Shown here piece by piece: positions 1 to 6,221 of a DNA stretch of 6,420 bases. Position 1 is the first letter of the stretch. Each line of letters begins with the position of its first letter. The notes under the pieces were generated by a model. The model ran no database searches and had not been told where the DNA came from. It saw nothing but the letters and a program-made list of their open reading frames with translations. A program made the translations under genes and the position numbers. Source of the DNA: an uncultured Eubacteriaceae bacterium (lineage in GTDB: Bacteria; Bacillota; Clostridia; Lachnospirales; CAG-274); the NCBI GenBank assembly GCA_947565475.1, contig CANOGI010000128.1, positions 1 to 6,420 on the forward strand. The letters are read 5' to 3'.

Positions 1-543
1 GTTACAAGCTACAAAATCAAAAGGACGAGGTCCAAAACTGAAAATCTTAAAGCTTTTAAGACCAACAATAACTCTGGCTATATTTTCAAAATCAGCGATC
101 ATTGAAGCAACTTCTGACGGAACTCCGAGGGGATATTCAGGTATGTAAACTCTCACTCCTCTAAGACCTAAATTATAAGAAGCGTTAAGCATGCCACAAT
201 AAGCGTCGCCTCTGCCGTCAATAAGATTTTTTCCAGTTTCCTCAGCGGCTGCGACAAACATAACAGGACCATCAAATTTTTGAGCGAGTAAAGTTTCCGG
301 ACCTTCTGGTCCAAAATTCCCGAGATAAACAACAAGAGCGTTAGCTCCTCCGTCTTTAATCTCTTTGAGAGCTTTCATAGCGTCAACTTCATTTTCAACA
401 ACAGTCTTAGCGGCGATAACGTCAAGACCGATTTTTTTAGTCTCATCAATAACGCAATTTTTTCTTGAATCGCTTAAAGACATCGGAAAACAATTACGAC
501 TCACGGCAACTAAACCAATTTTAACTTCCGGAATATTAATCAT
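1..543 (-). CDS. L-fucose/L-arabinose isomerase-family protein, N-terminal part (cut by window edge)
   Basis: The first 181 residues of a longer protein are visible; the gene runs off the left edge. The start is the ATG at 541-543, preceded by a strong AAGGAGGA Shine-Dalgarno site at 551-558. The protein opens with a beta-strand and glycine pattern (KIGLVAVSRNCFP, residues 8-20) and continues as alternating strands and helices. It includes LVVYLGNFGPEG (residues 70-81) and ends in FGPRPFDFVACN (170-181). This resembles the N-terminal Rossmann-like part of the FucI/AraA superfamily of aldose-ketose isomerases, including the 'L-fucose isomerase-like' proteins of anaerobes. These act in the cytoplasm and are usually around 450-500 residues long. 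The metal-binding Glu/Asp residues of the family lie in the missing C-terminal part, so activity and sugar preference cannot be judged. The gene has its own promoter and operator-like palindrome, which suggests sugar control independent of the Hsp70 cluster. Confidence 0.8.
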   Translation of the reverse strand, partial: MINIPEVKIGLVAVSRNCFPMSLSDSRKNCVIDETKKIGLDVIAAKTVVENEVDAMKALKEIKDGGANALVVYLGNFGPEGPETLLAQKFDGPVMFVAAAEETGKNLIDGRGDAYCGMLNASYNLGLRGVRVYIPEYPLGVPSEVASMIADFENIARVIVGLKSFKIFSFGPRPFDFVACN

Positions 544-584
544 AAGAAAATCCTCCTTAAAATTTATAAAATAATTACAAATAT

Positions 585-614
585 ATTATAACATAAATAA
601 AGTTGTAGTTACAA
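585..614 (-). promoter_or_regulatory. Promoter of the isomerase-family gene
   Basis: Read on the minus strand there is a perfect -10 box TATAAT (585-590) with an upstream TG giving an extended -10 (TGTTATAAT). A -35-like TTGTAA (609-614, 4 of 6 matches to TTGACA) lies 18 bases further upstream. The spacing to the ATG at 543 leaves a leader of about 35 bases with a good Shine-Dalgarno site. The -35 box lies inside the palindrome at 600-617, so a bound regulator would block RNA polymerase. Confidence 0.6.
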
Positions 615-617
615 CTT
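600..617. promoter_or_regulatory. AraR/GntR-like operator palindrome
   Basis: This is a perfect inverted repeat with 8-base arms and a 2-base spacer: AAGTTGTA-GT-TACAACTT. The core TTGTA-NN-TACAA matches the core of the Bacillus subtilis AraR operator (ATTTGTACGTACAAAT as I remember it; 12 of 16 positions agree when aligned). The site overlaps the -35 box of a gene in the arabinose/fucose isomerase family, which makes a repressor site the natural reading. The regulator itself is not in the window, so the AraR assignment is an inference; another GntR-type factor would fit as well. Confidence 0.5.
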
Positions 618-775
618 ATTATTAATATTTTTGGCAAAATTTTTAATTTTCGTCACTTTAAACAAAAAGATATTTTACAGACGCGGCGCTATACGCTATT
701 TACGCTTTCAATATTTTACTTTTTTAGCACCGAAAACATAAATAGGATTGTAAGGTATTCCGGAAAATTTCAAGT

Positions 776-841
776 CAAAGATTATTCATATTTTTGTTTA
801 ACAAAAATACTCTAAATCTACAACAGATTAAACAATCTTTG
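776..841. repeat. Long-range inverted repeat with alternative pairing
   Basis: The 8-base arms CAAAGATT (776-783) and AATCTTTG (834-841) are perfect complements and enclose the hairpin at 789-809. Two further copies of the 5-base core lie between them: AATCT at 815-819 and AGATT at 825-829. The segments can therefore pair as an outer stem, as 815-819 with 825-829, or as 825-829 with 834-838. Which strand is transcribed here is unknown, and chance occurrence in AT-rich DNA is possible. Confidence 0.3.
789..809. repeat. Inverted repeat, 10-base arms
   Basis: Arms TATTTTTGTT (789-798) and AACAAAAATA (800-809) are perfectly complementary around a single central base. This is equivalent to a 9-base-pair hairpin with a 3-base loop. 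It shares the ATTTTTGT/ACAAAAAT core with the inverted repeat at 933-955, so the two may be copies of one element. It is AT-rich and has no following T run, so a terminator is unlikely. Confidence 0.5.
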
Positions 842-889
842 TATTAAGTAAAAATTTATACTCAAACTGAATAAAAAGTAAGCACCGCC

Positions 890-929
890 ATTTAATAAAC
901 GGGAGACTTATTTAATAAAGTCAAGACTG
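890..929. repeat. Imperfect tandem repeat, 2 x 20 bases
   Basis: Two adjacent 20-base units (890-909 and 910-929) both begin with ATTTAATAAA and share an A-GACT block near the end, with about 15 of 20 positions identical. The second unit overlaps the end of the tentative small ORF. No function can be assigned. Confidence 0.45.
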
Positions 930-1048
930 CTTGAATTTTTGTATAACAAAAATTCTCGTACCCAACAACGAAAGTATTCGCCTTTGTATTCGGAGTAAGC
1001 TTGCACTCCCCCAAATACAAGAAGTAAGTCCCCCCCCCTAAGAAGCAT
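908..1048 (-). CDS. Tentative 46-residue small ORF with a G9 tract
   Basis: The reading frame starts at the ATG at 1046-1048 and stops with TAA at 908-910. It has an excellent AGAGGAGG Shine-Dalgarno match at 1052-1059, but only 3 bases separate GGAGG from the ATG, which is short. It begins 24 bases after the TPR gene stop, so it could be the last gene of the cluster. The product is not recognised; it has aromatic and charged residues around SEYKGEYFRCWVREF (residues 19-33) and no clear membrane segment. Codons 4-6 are formed by a G9 run (1030-1038), where slippage would shift the frame. Beyond the TAA the same frame stays open for 29 more codons to a TAG at 818-820, which could mean a decayed longer gene. 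The inverted and tandem repeats within it argue equally for a non-coding repeat element. I would not treat this as an established gene. Confidence 0.25.
   Translation of the reverse strand: MLLRGGDLLLVFGGVQAYSEYKGEYFRCWVREFLLYKNSSSLDFIK
933..955. repeat. Inverted repeat, 10-base arms with 3-base loop
   Basis: The arms GAATTTTTGT (933-942) and ACAAAAATTC (946-955) are perfectly complementary around ATA. It is similar in core sequence and geometry to the inverted repeat at 789-809. It lies inside the tentative small ORF on the minus strand, and there is no T run on either side that would make it a terminator. Confidence 0.5.
984..1020. repeat. Imperfect hairpin with two stems
   Basis: The outer stem TTGTATT/AATACAA (984-990 with 1014-1020) and inner stem GGAGT/ACTCC (992-996 with 1005-1009) enclose AAGCTTGC, with a 1/4-base internal loop. 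It is immediately followed by the C9 tract at 1030-1038. It is the most G+C-rich structure in the intergenic stretch, but no T run follows on either strand, so it is not called a terminator. The half-site order (GAGT...ACTC) is the reverse of a CIRCE heat-shock operator. Confidence 0.4.
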
Positions 1049-1072
1049 GGGCCTCCTCTGTCGGTTAAAATA

Positions 1073-2233
1073 TCAAAAATAAATATCTCTGTAATTCGTC
1101 TTCAAATTTTTAAATATTTTATGAATAGAAGTCTTATAATCATTTATTTTTCCTTGAACTCTTTTTATTTTAGCCATTTCAAGATTAGCGGCAAGGTCAT
1201 TTCCCGAAAATCTTAAAGCCGTGTGTATAGCGCCTTCCGCTTTTATAAAATCACCATTAAGCCTATAATATCTCGCGAGATGTGTCCATAACTCAACAGA
1301 AGCACCATCATAGAGCAAAGCTCTCTCAATACATTTAATAGCCGATGGCAAATCCGAAATATTTAAATAAATATCGCTTTTTTTAACAAGAGCCGTAATA
1401 TCAGAATCATTAAGCATATCAAGAACTTTAATAGCCGTATCAAATAATCCTTGTTCTTTATACACATCAGAAAGTCTAAATATAGCAGAAGAATCGTTTT
1501 TCACAACAGCTTTCTTATAATATTTAACAGCCTCGCCAAAATTTTTTCTGTTAAATTCTATTTCTCCCTTAAAATAAAATATTTCCCCGCTATCATAAAT
1601 TGGCTCAATAGAATTTAAATACCTCTCGGCGTCATCAAAATCCTCGTTATATATACAAGCCTCTATAGCATTTAAAATAATTTTAACATTATCACTGCAA
1701 ATATCAAGAGCCCTTAAAAACCACTTTTTCGCTTTAACATAATTTTCAAGATTCATATACCCTACACCAATATTGTTCATAACAATAAAATTTTTCTTAT
1801 CATAAGTTAAAACAGCTTTATAAGCGATAATCGCCTTTTCAAAGCTTCCTATAGTAATAAGAGCGTCTCCTTTTTCCTTAAGTTTTTCGCTTTGGCTCTG
1901 ATTTTGCCAATCTTTTATCTCTTTTCTTAATTTATCAAGCTCACTATCATCAAAATAATAAATAATTGACAAAAAAGCTATTATTTTATCATTAAGACTG
2001 CGTATACTTTTCATTTTCTTTATTTCTGAAGAAATATAAGACAATTTTAATTCATCCCTTACCCATGTAATAAAATCGTCTTTTATAAAAATCTCGTCCC
2101 AAGACTCTTTCCAATAATAATAGCAATGATAAAGCGCTTGCTCAAAAGAATATACTGAAATATTTGTAGCCTCAAACTTATAAGGTTTCACATTTTCGGC
2201 GTCAGAAGCAGCCAAAATTAAATCAGTTGCCAT
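1073..2233 (-). CDS. TPR-repeat protein with unassigned N-terminal domain, Hsp70-cluster partner
   Basis: The product is a 386-residue soluble protein with no signal peptide or membrane segment. Residues 115-378 or so form about eight consecutive TPR-like helix pairs. Examples are EKLKEKGDALITIGSFEKAI (115-134), a second beginning at FIVMNNIGVGYM (149-160), a fourth at GEIFYFKGEIEF (216-227) and a seventh at VELWTHLARYYR (313-324). Residues 1-110 are not TPR; they are rich in aromatics (SVYSFEQALYHCYYYWKESW, 26-45) and look like a compact helical domain. From memory, similar N-termini recur in clostridial TPR proteins next to Hsp70-like genes, but I know no name for the domain. TPR arrays bind peptides or partner proteins, so an adaptor or co-chaperone role is inferred. 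The ATG at 2231-2233 was chosen because AGGTGA (2239-2244) lies 5 bases upstream; a GTG at 2240-2242 overlaps that site. The gene starts 18 bases after the Hsp70-VWA stop, so co-transcription is likely. Confidence 0.8.
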   Translation of the reverse strand: MATDLILAASDAENVKPYKFEATNISVYSFEQALYHCYYYWKESWDEIFIKDDFITWVRDELKLSYISSEIKKMKSIRSLNDKIIAFLSIIYYFDDSELDKLRKEIKDWQNQSQSEKLKEKGDALITIGSFEKAIIAYKAVLTYDKKNFIVMNNIGVGYMNLENYVKAKKWFLRALDICSDNVKIILNAIEACIYNEDFDDAERYLNSIEPIYDSGEIFYFKGEIEFNRKNFGEAVKYYKKAVVKNDSSAIFRLSDVYKEQGLFDTAIKVLDMLNDSDITALVKKSDIYLNISDLPSAIKCIERALLYDGASVELWTHLARYYRLNGDFIKAEGAIHTALRFSGNDLAANLEMAKIKRVQGKINDYKTSIHKIFKNLKTNYRDIYF

Positions 2234-2251
2234 AAAAATCACCTAAATTTA

Positions 2252-4333
2252 TTATAATTTTACTAATTCCGCAATGCTCATAGCAATATTATCAAGAATA
2301 TCATAAAATTTCTCATTTAAATCATAATATTTCCCCCCGCCGGCTACAAGAGGCTCATAAGCGTCTCTGCTTTCCTTATCACGTCTCGCGGCGACATATG
2401 TAGTAACTTCGTTATCTTTAAGCATATCACGAATATCCTCTACACTTTTTCCACTGTTTGTAGGTATATGTGGAGGAGCGTCTGTAATAAGTATAAATAT
2501 ATTTTTTGAGTTTTCCCCAGACTTTTCAGATTTTAAGAGTTCCACACTTGTCTCAAGAGCGTCTAAAGACGATTCAGGAATATCCCCGCCATAGGTTCTT
2601 GGTATATGTTTAACCTGTTTTTGGAACTTCGCGATGTCATTTGTAAATCCATAAACGCTCGGTTTTTCCTTTTCATTCAAATCTCCAAAGCCAATAAGAC
2701 CAAACTTAAAAGAAACACCGCGCTCGTTCAAAATATTTGAGAATTCAATAGCTCGCTCTTTAACGCCGTTTATATAAGAATCCATACTGCCAGTAGTATC
2801 AATTGTAAATACAATATTAATATTTTGACTTTTATCAAATACATAATTTTTTTGCTCAGGTTCAACAGCGGTTTTTGTTCTGTCAAACTCATTCTTTTCA
2901 ATTCTGCCTGTAACTTTGTCTTTAACATGAACCTCAAAAAGATTATTTTCATTTATCACATAAGTAATTTCTATATCCGAAGATTCAGTAATACCTGATA
3001 AAAGCACACTTCCAATATATTTTTTCTCTTTTTCACAACCCTGTTCCCATTGATAAACATTTACGTTTACCATAGACGCGCCGTTTAAATTTGTGTATCC
3101 CTCACTTAAAACACTGCATGGAATAAGAGTTCCCATAGGGATAATCGGAATAAGGCTTTTTTTCATAGTTTTAAGGTCAACGATAGCCTCGGTTCCAAAA
3201 ACCTGCCTTGTGACCTGCCCAACATGAACATTACAGTTAGGTAGATGAATAAGGTGATTGTAAATCGCGGCGCCCATGGCTACGCTTTTAGCCGGGTCCG
3301 TTGCTCTGTAAGGCTCTTTAATATATCCCGCTACCATTCTCTTAACCATAGGAATTAGCGTAGAACCTCCAACAAGAATAACTTTTGATATCTCATCTGG
3401 TTCTTTTCCCGCCCGTTTAAGAGCTTCGCCCACAATCTCACGGCTCTTCTCCACATATTTTCTTATCATTGCCTCAAACTCATCTCTTGAAATGTCGAAA
3501 GAAATATTTTTAGGAACACCATCTTTAATTATAATTGGGTTAATTTTAATTGATACTTTATTTGTGCCAGAAAGCTTTTTCTTAGCCTGTTCGGCCTCTT
3601 GTTTAAGCTTCTGCATAACTCGCCTTTTTTCCGTATCCTCAATCTCATCAAGATTAATGCCTGTTTCCTCATTAAATTTATCTTTAATAAAGTTAATTAT
3701 CTCATTATCAAAATCATCCCCGCCAAGACTCATATCACCCACGTCAGAAAGTTCCTGAAAAATTTCCTGTCCATCCTCGCCTATGGAAACTTTTAAAACA
3801 CAAGCGTCAAAAGTACCCCCTCCGATATCATATACCAAAATAGTTTGGGCGTAGCCTTGCCTATATCCATACTCAATAGCGGCAGCCAAAGGTTCCGACA
3901 GCAAATAGACATTTTTAAAACCTGCGATAAGACCCGCCTGCTTTGTGGCGTATATTTGCCTATCGTTAAAATAAGCGGGATGAGTTATAACAACCTCGTC
4001 AAAACTCTCTTTGGCTTGCTCCTCGGCAGCCTCTTTAAGTTTTTTAAGAATTTCGGCGCTTATTTCCTCTGGAAGTCTTGAAAACTCCCCCACATTAACG
4101 GCGTCAGAAGTACCTATAAGCCTTTTTATTGAAATAACCGTATTCTCAGGATAAATAACGGCTCCTGACTTAGCCTCGCTTCCCACAATAATCTCGTCGT
4201 CAACATAACTCACGACCGAAGGTAAAATCTCATCCGTTCCATCTGTCGTAACAGCGCAAACCGAATCGTCTTTATCTCTGTAAATAACAGCGACTGAATT
4301 TGTCGTTCCCAAATCTATACCTAAATAACTCAT
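2252..4333 (-). CDS. Hsp70 ATPase and substrate-binding beta domain fused to a VWA domain
   Basis: This 693-residue protein has a full Hsp70 nucleotide-binding domain at about 1-365. Phosphate-1 is GIDLGTTNS (5-13, Asp7), the catalytic lysine lies in IKRLIG (Lys70), Glu147 is in SEPLAAA, phosphate-2 is DIGGGTFD (169-176, Asp169 and Thr174), and the adenosine motif is VGGST (321-325). These match DnaK residues needed for ATP hydrolysis. Residues about 372-485 are the substrate-binding beta-sandwich, with RQVFGTEAIV, VNVNVYQWEQG and a canonical VKDKVTG ending (470-476). The alpha-helical lid is missing; residues about 504-693 are instead a von Willebrand factor A domain with the MIDAS-like DTTGSM (512-517), GGDIPES (582-588) and ITDAPPH (616-622). 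No signal peptide is seen, so it is cytoplasmic, and there is no EEVD tail. GGAGG (4341-4345) lies 7 bases before the ATG, within the end of the preceding gene, whose stop is 2 bases away; translational coupling is likely. The peptide partner is unknown. Confidence 0.92.
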   Translation of the reverse strand: MSYLGIDLGTTNSVAVIYRDKDDSVCAVTTDGTDEILPSVVSYVDDEIIVGSEAKSGAVIYPENTVISIKRLIGTSDAVNVGEFSRLPEEISAEILKKLKEAAEEQAKESFDEVVITHPAYFNDRQIYATKQAGLIAGFKNVYLLSEPLAAAIEYGYRQGYAQTILVYDIGGGTFDACVLKVSIGEDGQEIFQELSDVGDMSLGGDDFDNEIINFIKDKFNEETGINLDEIEDTEKRRVMQKLKQEAEQAKKKLSGTNKVSIKINPIIIKDGVPKNISFDISRDEFEAMIRKYVEKSREIVGEALKRAGKEPDEISKVILVGGSTLIPMVKRMVAGYIKEPYRATDPAKSVAMGAAIYNHLIHLPNCNVHVGQVTRQVFGTEAIVDLKTMKKSLIPIIPMGTLIPCSVLSEGYTNLNGASMVNVNVYQWEQGCEKEKKYIGSVLLSGITESSDIEITYVINENNLFEVHVKDKVTGRIEKNEFDRTKTAVEPEQKNYVFDKSQNINIVFTIDTTGSMDSYINGVKERAIEFSNILNERGVSFKFGLIGFGDLNEKEKPSVYGFTNDIAKFQKQVKHIPRTYGGDIPESSLDALETSVELLKSEKSGENSKNIFILITDAPPHIPTNSGKSVEDIRDMLKDNEVTTYVAARRDKESRDAYEPLVAGGGKYYDLNEKFYDILDNIAMSIAELVKL

Positions 4334-4335
4334 TC

Positions 4336-5970
4336 TCAGCCCTCCACAATAGTTTTATTAAATCTTGATGGATCAAAATCTCGGATATAATCACTTTTTG
4401 GATATTCCGTTCCAAATCCCATATCCTCAACGATACCTTTCACAATACCGCCTTCTTCCTCAACTATTAAAGTAATCTTAAGTCTGGTCTTTCCGTTTGG
4501 CCTTTTAGGAAGTCCTTTTACACTTACCTCGCCAATTAATTTGCACTTTTCAATAGTATCTTCCTTATCAATCCTTTCCATAATTTTAAGGTCAAAAGAT
4601 GTCATTTCTTCTTCCGTATCTCCTGAAAGAGTAAATATTTGACTCTTCTTAGCCAACGAATATGGCGTTCCTCTTTTTATCATAGTGTAAAAAGATTTTT
4701 TTGAGTTGTTTACAATCTCAAAACCAATATCGTGAGGCACCGTTACCTCGAACTCAACGCCTATTTTCTCAGACTCCATATCAGGGTTGGAAAGAAGTCC
4801 CATTTTCATAGCGGCATAATAAGTAGCACCGATGGAAATATCAAGAGCCGGTCTTTCAGAAACATAAATTTTATTTTCATTGTTAAAAATTCCTGTCAGC
4901 ATATCTTTAACCCACGGCATTTGAGATGAACCGCCCTCAAGCAAAACCCTATCTATATCATCGGCGTTTAAAGCCCCCGTATACGCCTCTCTCAAAGCTT
5001 TAATAACAAGTTTCCTTGTTTTATCAGTAAAATCCGATATAATTTCTTCAAAATTATCCCGTGAAATCTGCTCAACAAAAGGAGGTATACAAAACGTAAA
5101 AGGAATTCTAAAATTTTTAACTCCTGAAAGACGCTCTTTAGCTTCCCTCGCTCGAGAAATAATCTCAACAACATTCTCAGACGCTATATCCTCTCTTTTC
5201 TGTCCGGTTTTCTTCTCTATAAATTTATAGCAAAGCTCGCATAAAATCTCATCTATATTATCACCACCATGATACGCTTCCCCTCCCTCACTTATAACCT
5301 GAAGCCTCATTCTTTTCTCATTTTTCTCAACCACATGAAAAATTGTAATATCCAGAGTTCCTCCACCAAAATCAAACACCATAAATTTTTCGTTTTCCTC
5401 AAGATTATGTCTGAAATTATAAGCGAGAGCTGCCGCTTTAGGCTCCTCAATAAGACAAATAAGCTTGTCCTCAAAACCTGCCTTTTCACATGCTCTCATA
5501 GTTGCTTTTTTAGCGGCATCGTCAAAATCATAAGGTATTGAAACAACCAGTCCCGCGATTTCAGCTTTGGGATTAAGACTCTGACAATGCTGGGCAAGCT
5601 CTTTAAGTATTTTAGCCGAAATATCTTCTGGTAAATATTCCTCACCGGCAATAATAATTTTTTCATTCGTACCCATTTTCCGTTTAATAGAACGAATGGT
5701 GGTTTCAGAATAAATTTTCATAGAACGATAGGCTTCCTCACCGATAACCCACTCGCCCTCCTCATCATCATCTTTTCTATATTGAACAACCGATGGAAGA
5801 GGAATTTTACCAAACCCGTTGCTTATATCTATAGGCTCTGGTTTTCCATTTAGATTATCCCAATAACTTACAATAGAATTTGTGGTTCCCAAATCAATGC
5901 CTAAAATATACCAATCTTCTGGTAATTCTTTAAGTTCATCAATTTGCGCTCTGTAATTTTCCCAATTCAA
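4336..5970 (-). CDS. Hsp70-like ATPase lacking the C-terminal lid
   Basis: The product is a cytoplasmic Hsp70-family protein. Residue numbers below count from the TTG at 5980-5982, giving 548 residues; the preferred TTG at 5968-5970 gives 544. Phosphate-1 is GIDLGTTNS (28-36, Asp30), the catalytic Lys100 lies in IKRKMG, Glu180 in EEPKAAAL, phosphate-2 is DFGGGTLD (204-211, Asp204 and Thr209), and the adenosine motif is LLEGGSSQMP (347-356). All ATPase residues expected from DnaK are present. A beta-sandwich follows at about 412-530, and the protein ends soon after, so the helical lid of standard DnaK (about 640 residues) is absent. The beta domain departs from DnaK: where DnaK has AKDKSTG it has VEDMGFG (518-524), preceded by LPKRPNG (491-497). 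The truncated gene at 6222-6420 shares these features, so they form a subfamily. A 20-plus-residue extension precedes the ATPase domain. It is first in a tight run with Hsp70-VWA (2-base gap) and TPR genes. Confidence 0.9.
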   Translation of the reverse strand: MNWENYRAQIDELKELPEDWYILGIDLGTTNSIVSYWDNLNGKPEPIDISNGFGKIPLPSVVQYRKDDDEEGEWVIGEEAYRSMKIYSETTIRSIKRKMGTNEKIIIAGEEYLPEDISAKILKELAQHCQSLNPKAEIAGLVVSIPYDFDDAAKKATMRACEKAGFEDKLICLIEEPKAAALAYNFRHNLEENEKFMVFDFGGGTLDITIFHVVEKNEKRMRLQVISEGGEAYHGGDNIDEILCELCYKFIEKKTGQKREDIASENVVEIISRAREAKERLSGVKNFRIPFTFCIPPFVEQISRDNFEEIISDFTDKTRKLVIKALREAYTGALNADDIDRVLLEGGSSQMPWVKDMLTGIFNNENKIYVSERPALDISIGATYYAAMKMGLLSNPDMESEKIGVEFEVTVPHDIGFEIVNNSKKSFYTMIKRGTPYSLAKKSQIFTLSGDTEEEMTSFDLKIMERIDKEDTIEKCKLIGEVSVKGLPKRPNGKTRLKITLIVEEEGGIVKGIVEDMGFGTEYPKSDYIRDFDPSRFNKTIVEG

Positions 5971-5975
5971 AAAAG

Positions 5976-5980
5976 TCACC
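5976..5980 (-). promoter_or_regulatory. Ribosome binding site that selects a TTG start
   Basis: GGTGA at 5976-5980 lies 5 bases before the TTG at 5968-5970, in the arrangement GGTGA-CTTTT-TTG. The TPR gene uses nearly the same layout (AGGTGA-TTTTT-ATG), which supports this start for the lidless Hsp70. The alternatives are a TTG at 5980-5982 and a GTG at 5977-5979; AAGG at 5983-5986 lies too close to both (0 and 3 bases). Both would add only 3-4 residues. Confidence 0.5.
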
Positions 5981-6079
5981 AACCTTAAAAAATAATTCTT
6001 ACAGCAATTACAATATATAGCGGTTCTCTAGATTTTTTAATACAAAACAATAAAAAAATTTTTTTAGTACATTAAATCT

Positions 6080-6109
6080 ATTATAGTTACCTATTCATTC
6101 TTTTATCAT
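6080..6109 (-). promoter_or_regulatory. Candidate promoter of the Hsp70 / Hsp70-VWA / TPR cluster
   Basis: On the minus strand a perfect TATAAT (6080-6085) is preceded, 18 bases upstream, by ATGATA (6104-6109), which has 4 of 6 matches to TTGACA. Transcription would begin near 6073 and give a leader of about 100 bases. The leader contains an A7T7 tract (6052-6065). No CIRCE element or other recognised heat-shock operator is visible. AT-rich DNA yields such boxes by chance, so the assignment is moderate. Confidence 0.4.
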
Positions 6110-6221
6110 TCGCTATAGACTAAAGAAAAAATTTATTTTGTTAAAAATTCTTCAAATCACTTTTCGCTTGTAAAATATTTTTTCTAAAAATTCTCTTTAT
6201 TTTAAAACTGAATCAATATAA

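Larger units (their letters stand above)
618..1072. other. Gene-poor intergenic stretch rich in inverted repeats
   Basis: No long reading frame is supported on either strand. The stretch holds several perfect or near-perfect inverted repeats (789-809, 933-955, 984-1020, and the long-range pair 776-783/834-841). It also holds an imperfect 20-base tandem repeat (890-929), a C9 homopolymer (1030-1038) and repeated short words such as AGTAAG (877, 994, 1023) and CGCTAT (687, 694). On the minus strand one frame is open from 1048 to 821 except for a single TAA at 908-910; its first part is listed separately as a tentative small ORF. No convincing rho-independent terminator (GC-rich stem followed by a T run) was seen. 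An interspersed repeat, a decayed small gene or a structured untranslated region are the main possibilities. Confidence 0.4.

Noticed and set aside
365..574. Plus-strand open frame of 69 codons
   Set aside because: It is antisense to the start of the isomerase-family gene, which has a coherent family match and a strong ribosome site; the plus-strand product is low-complexity and unrecognised.
992..1009. CIRCE heat-shock operator near Hsp70 genes
   Set aside because: CIRCE is TTAGCACTC-N9-GAGTGCTAA; here the half-sites are in the opposite order with an 8-base spacer, and the site is downstream, not upstream, of the Hsp70 genes.
618..1072. CRISPR array or tRNA/rRNA gene
   Set aside because: The repeats are few, short and irregularly spaced, and no cloverleaf or conserved rRNA sequence was recognised.
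3492..4081. Plus-strand open frames of 65-88 codons
   Set aside because: They lie opposite the well-conserved Hsp70 ATPase coding region and have compositions expected of antisense frames.
4732..5541. Plus- and minus-strand open frames of 60-90 codons
   Set aside because: They lie within the lidless Hsp70 gene in other frames, without family resemblance or ribosome sites.
6052..6065. A7T7 palindrome as a terminator of the upstream Hsp70-like gene
   Set aside because: It has no GC stem and cannot form a loop without losing most of its pairs; it lies downstream of the candidate promoter. It is more likely an intrinsically bent or plain AT tract.
6015..6118. Long-range pairing of ATATAGCG (6015-6022) with CGCTATAG (6111-6118)
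   Set aside because: Only 7 bases pair across nearly 90 bases, and the second arm lies upstream of the inferred transcription start; most likely chance.
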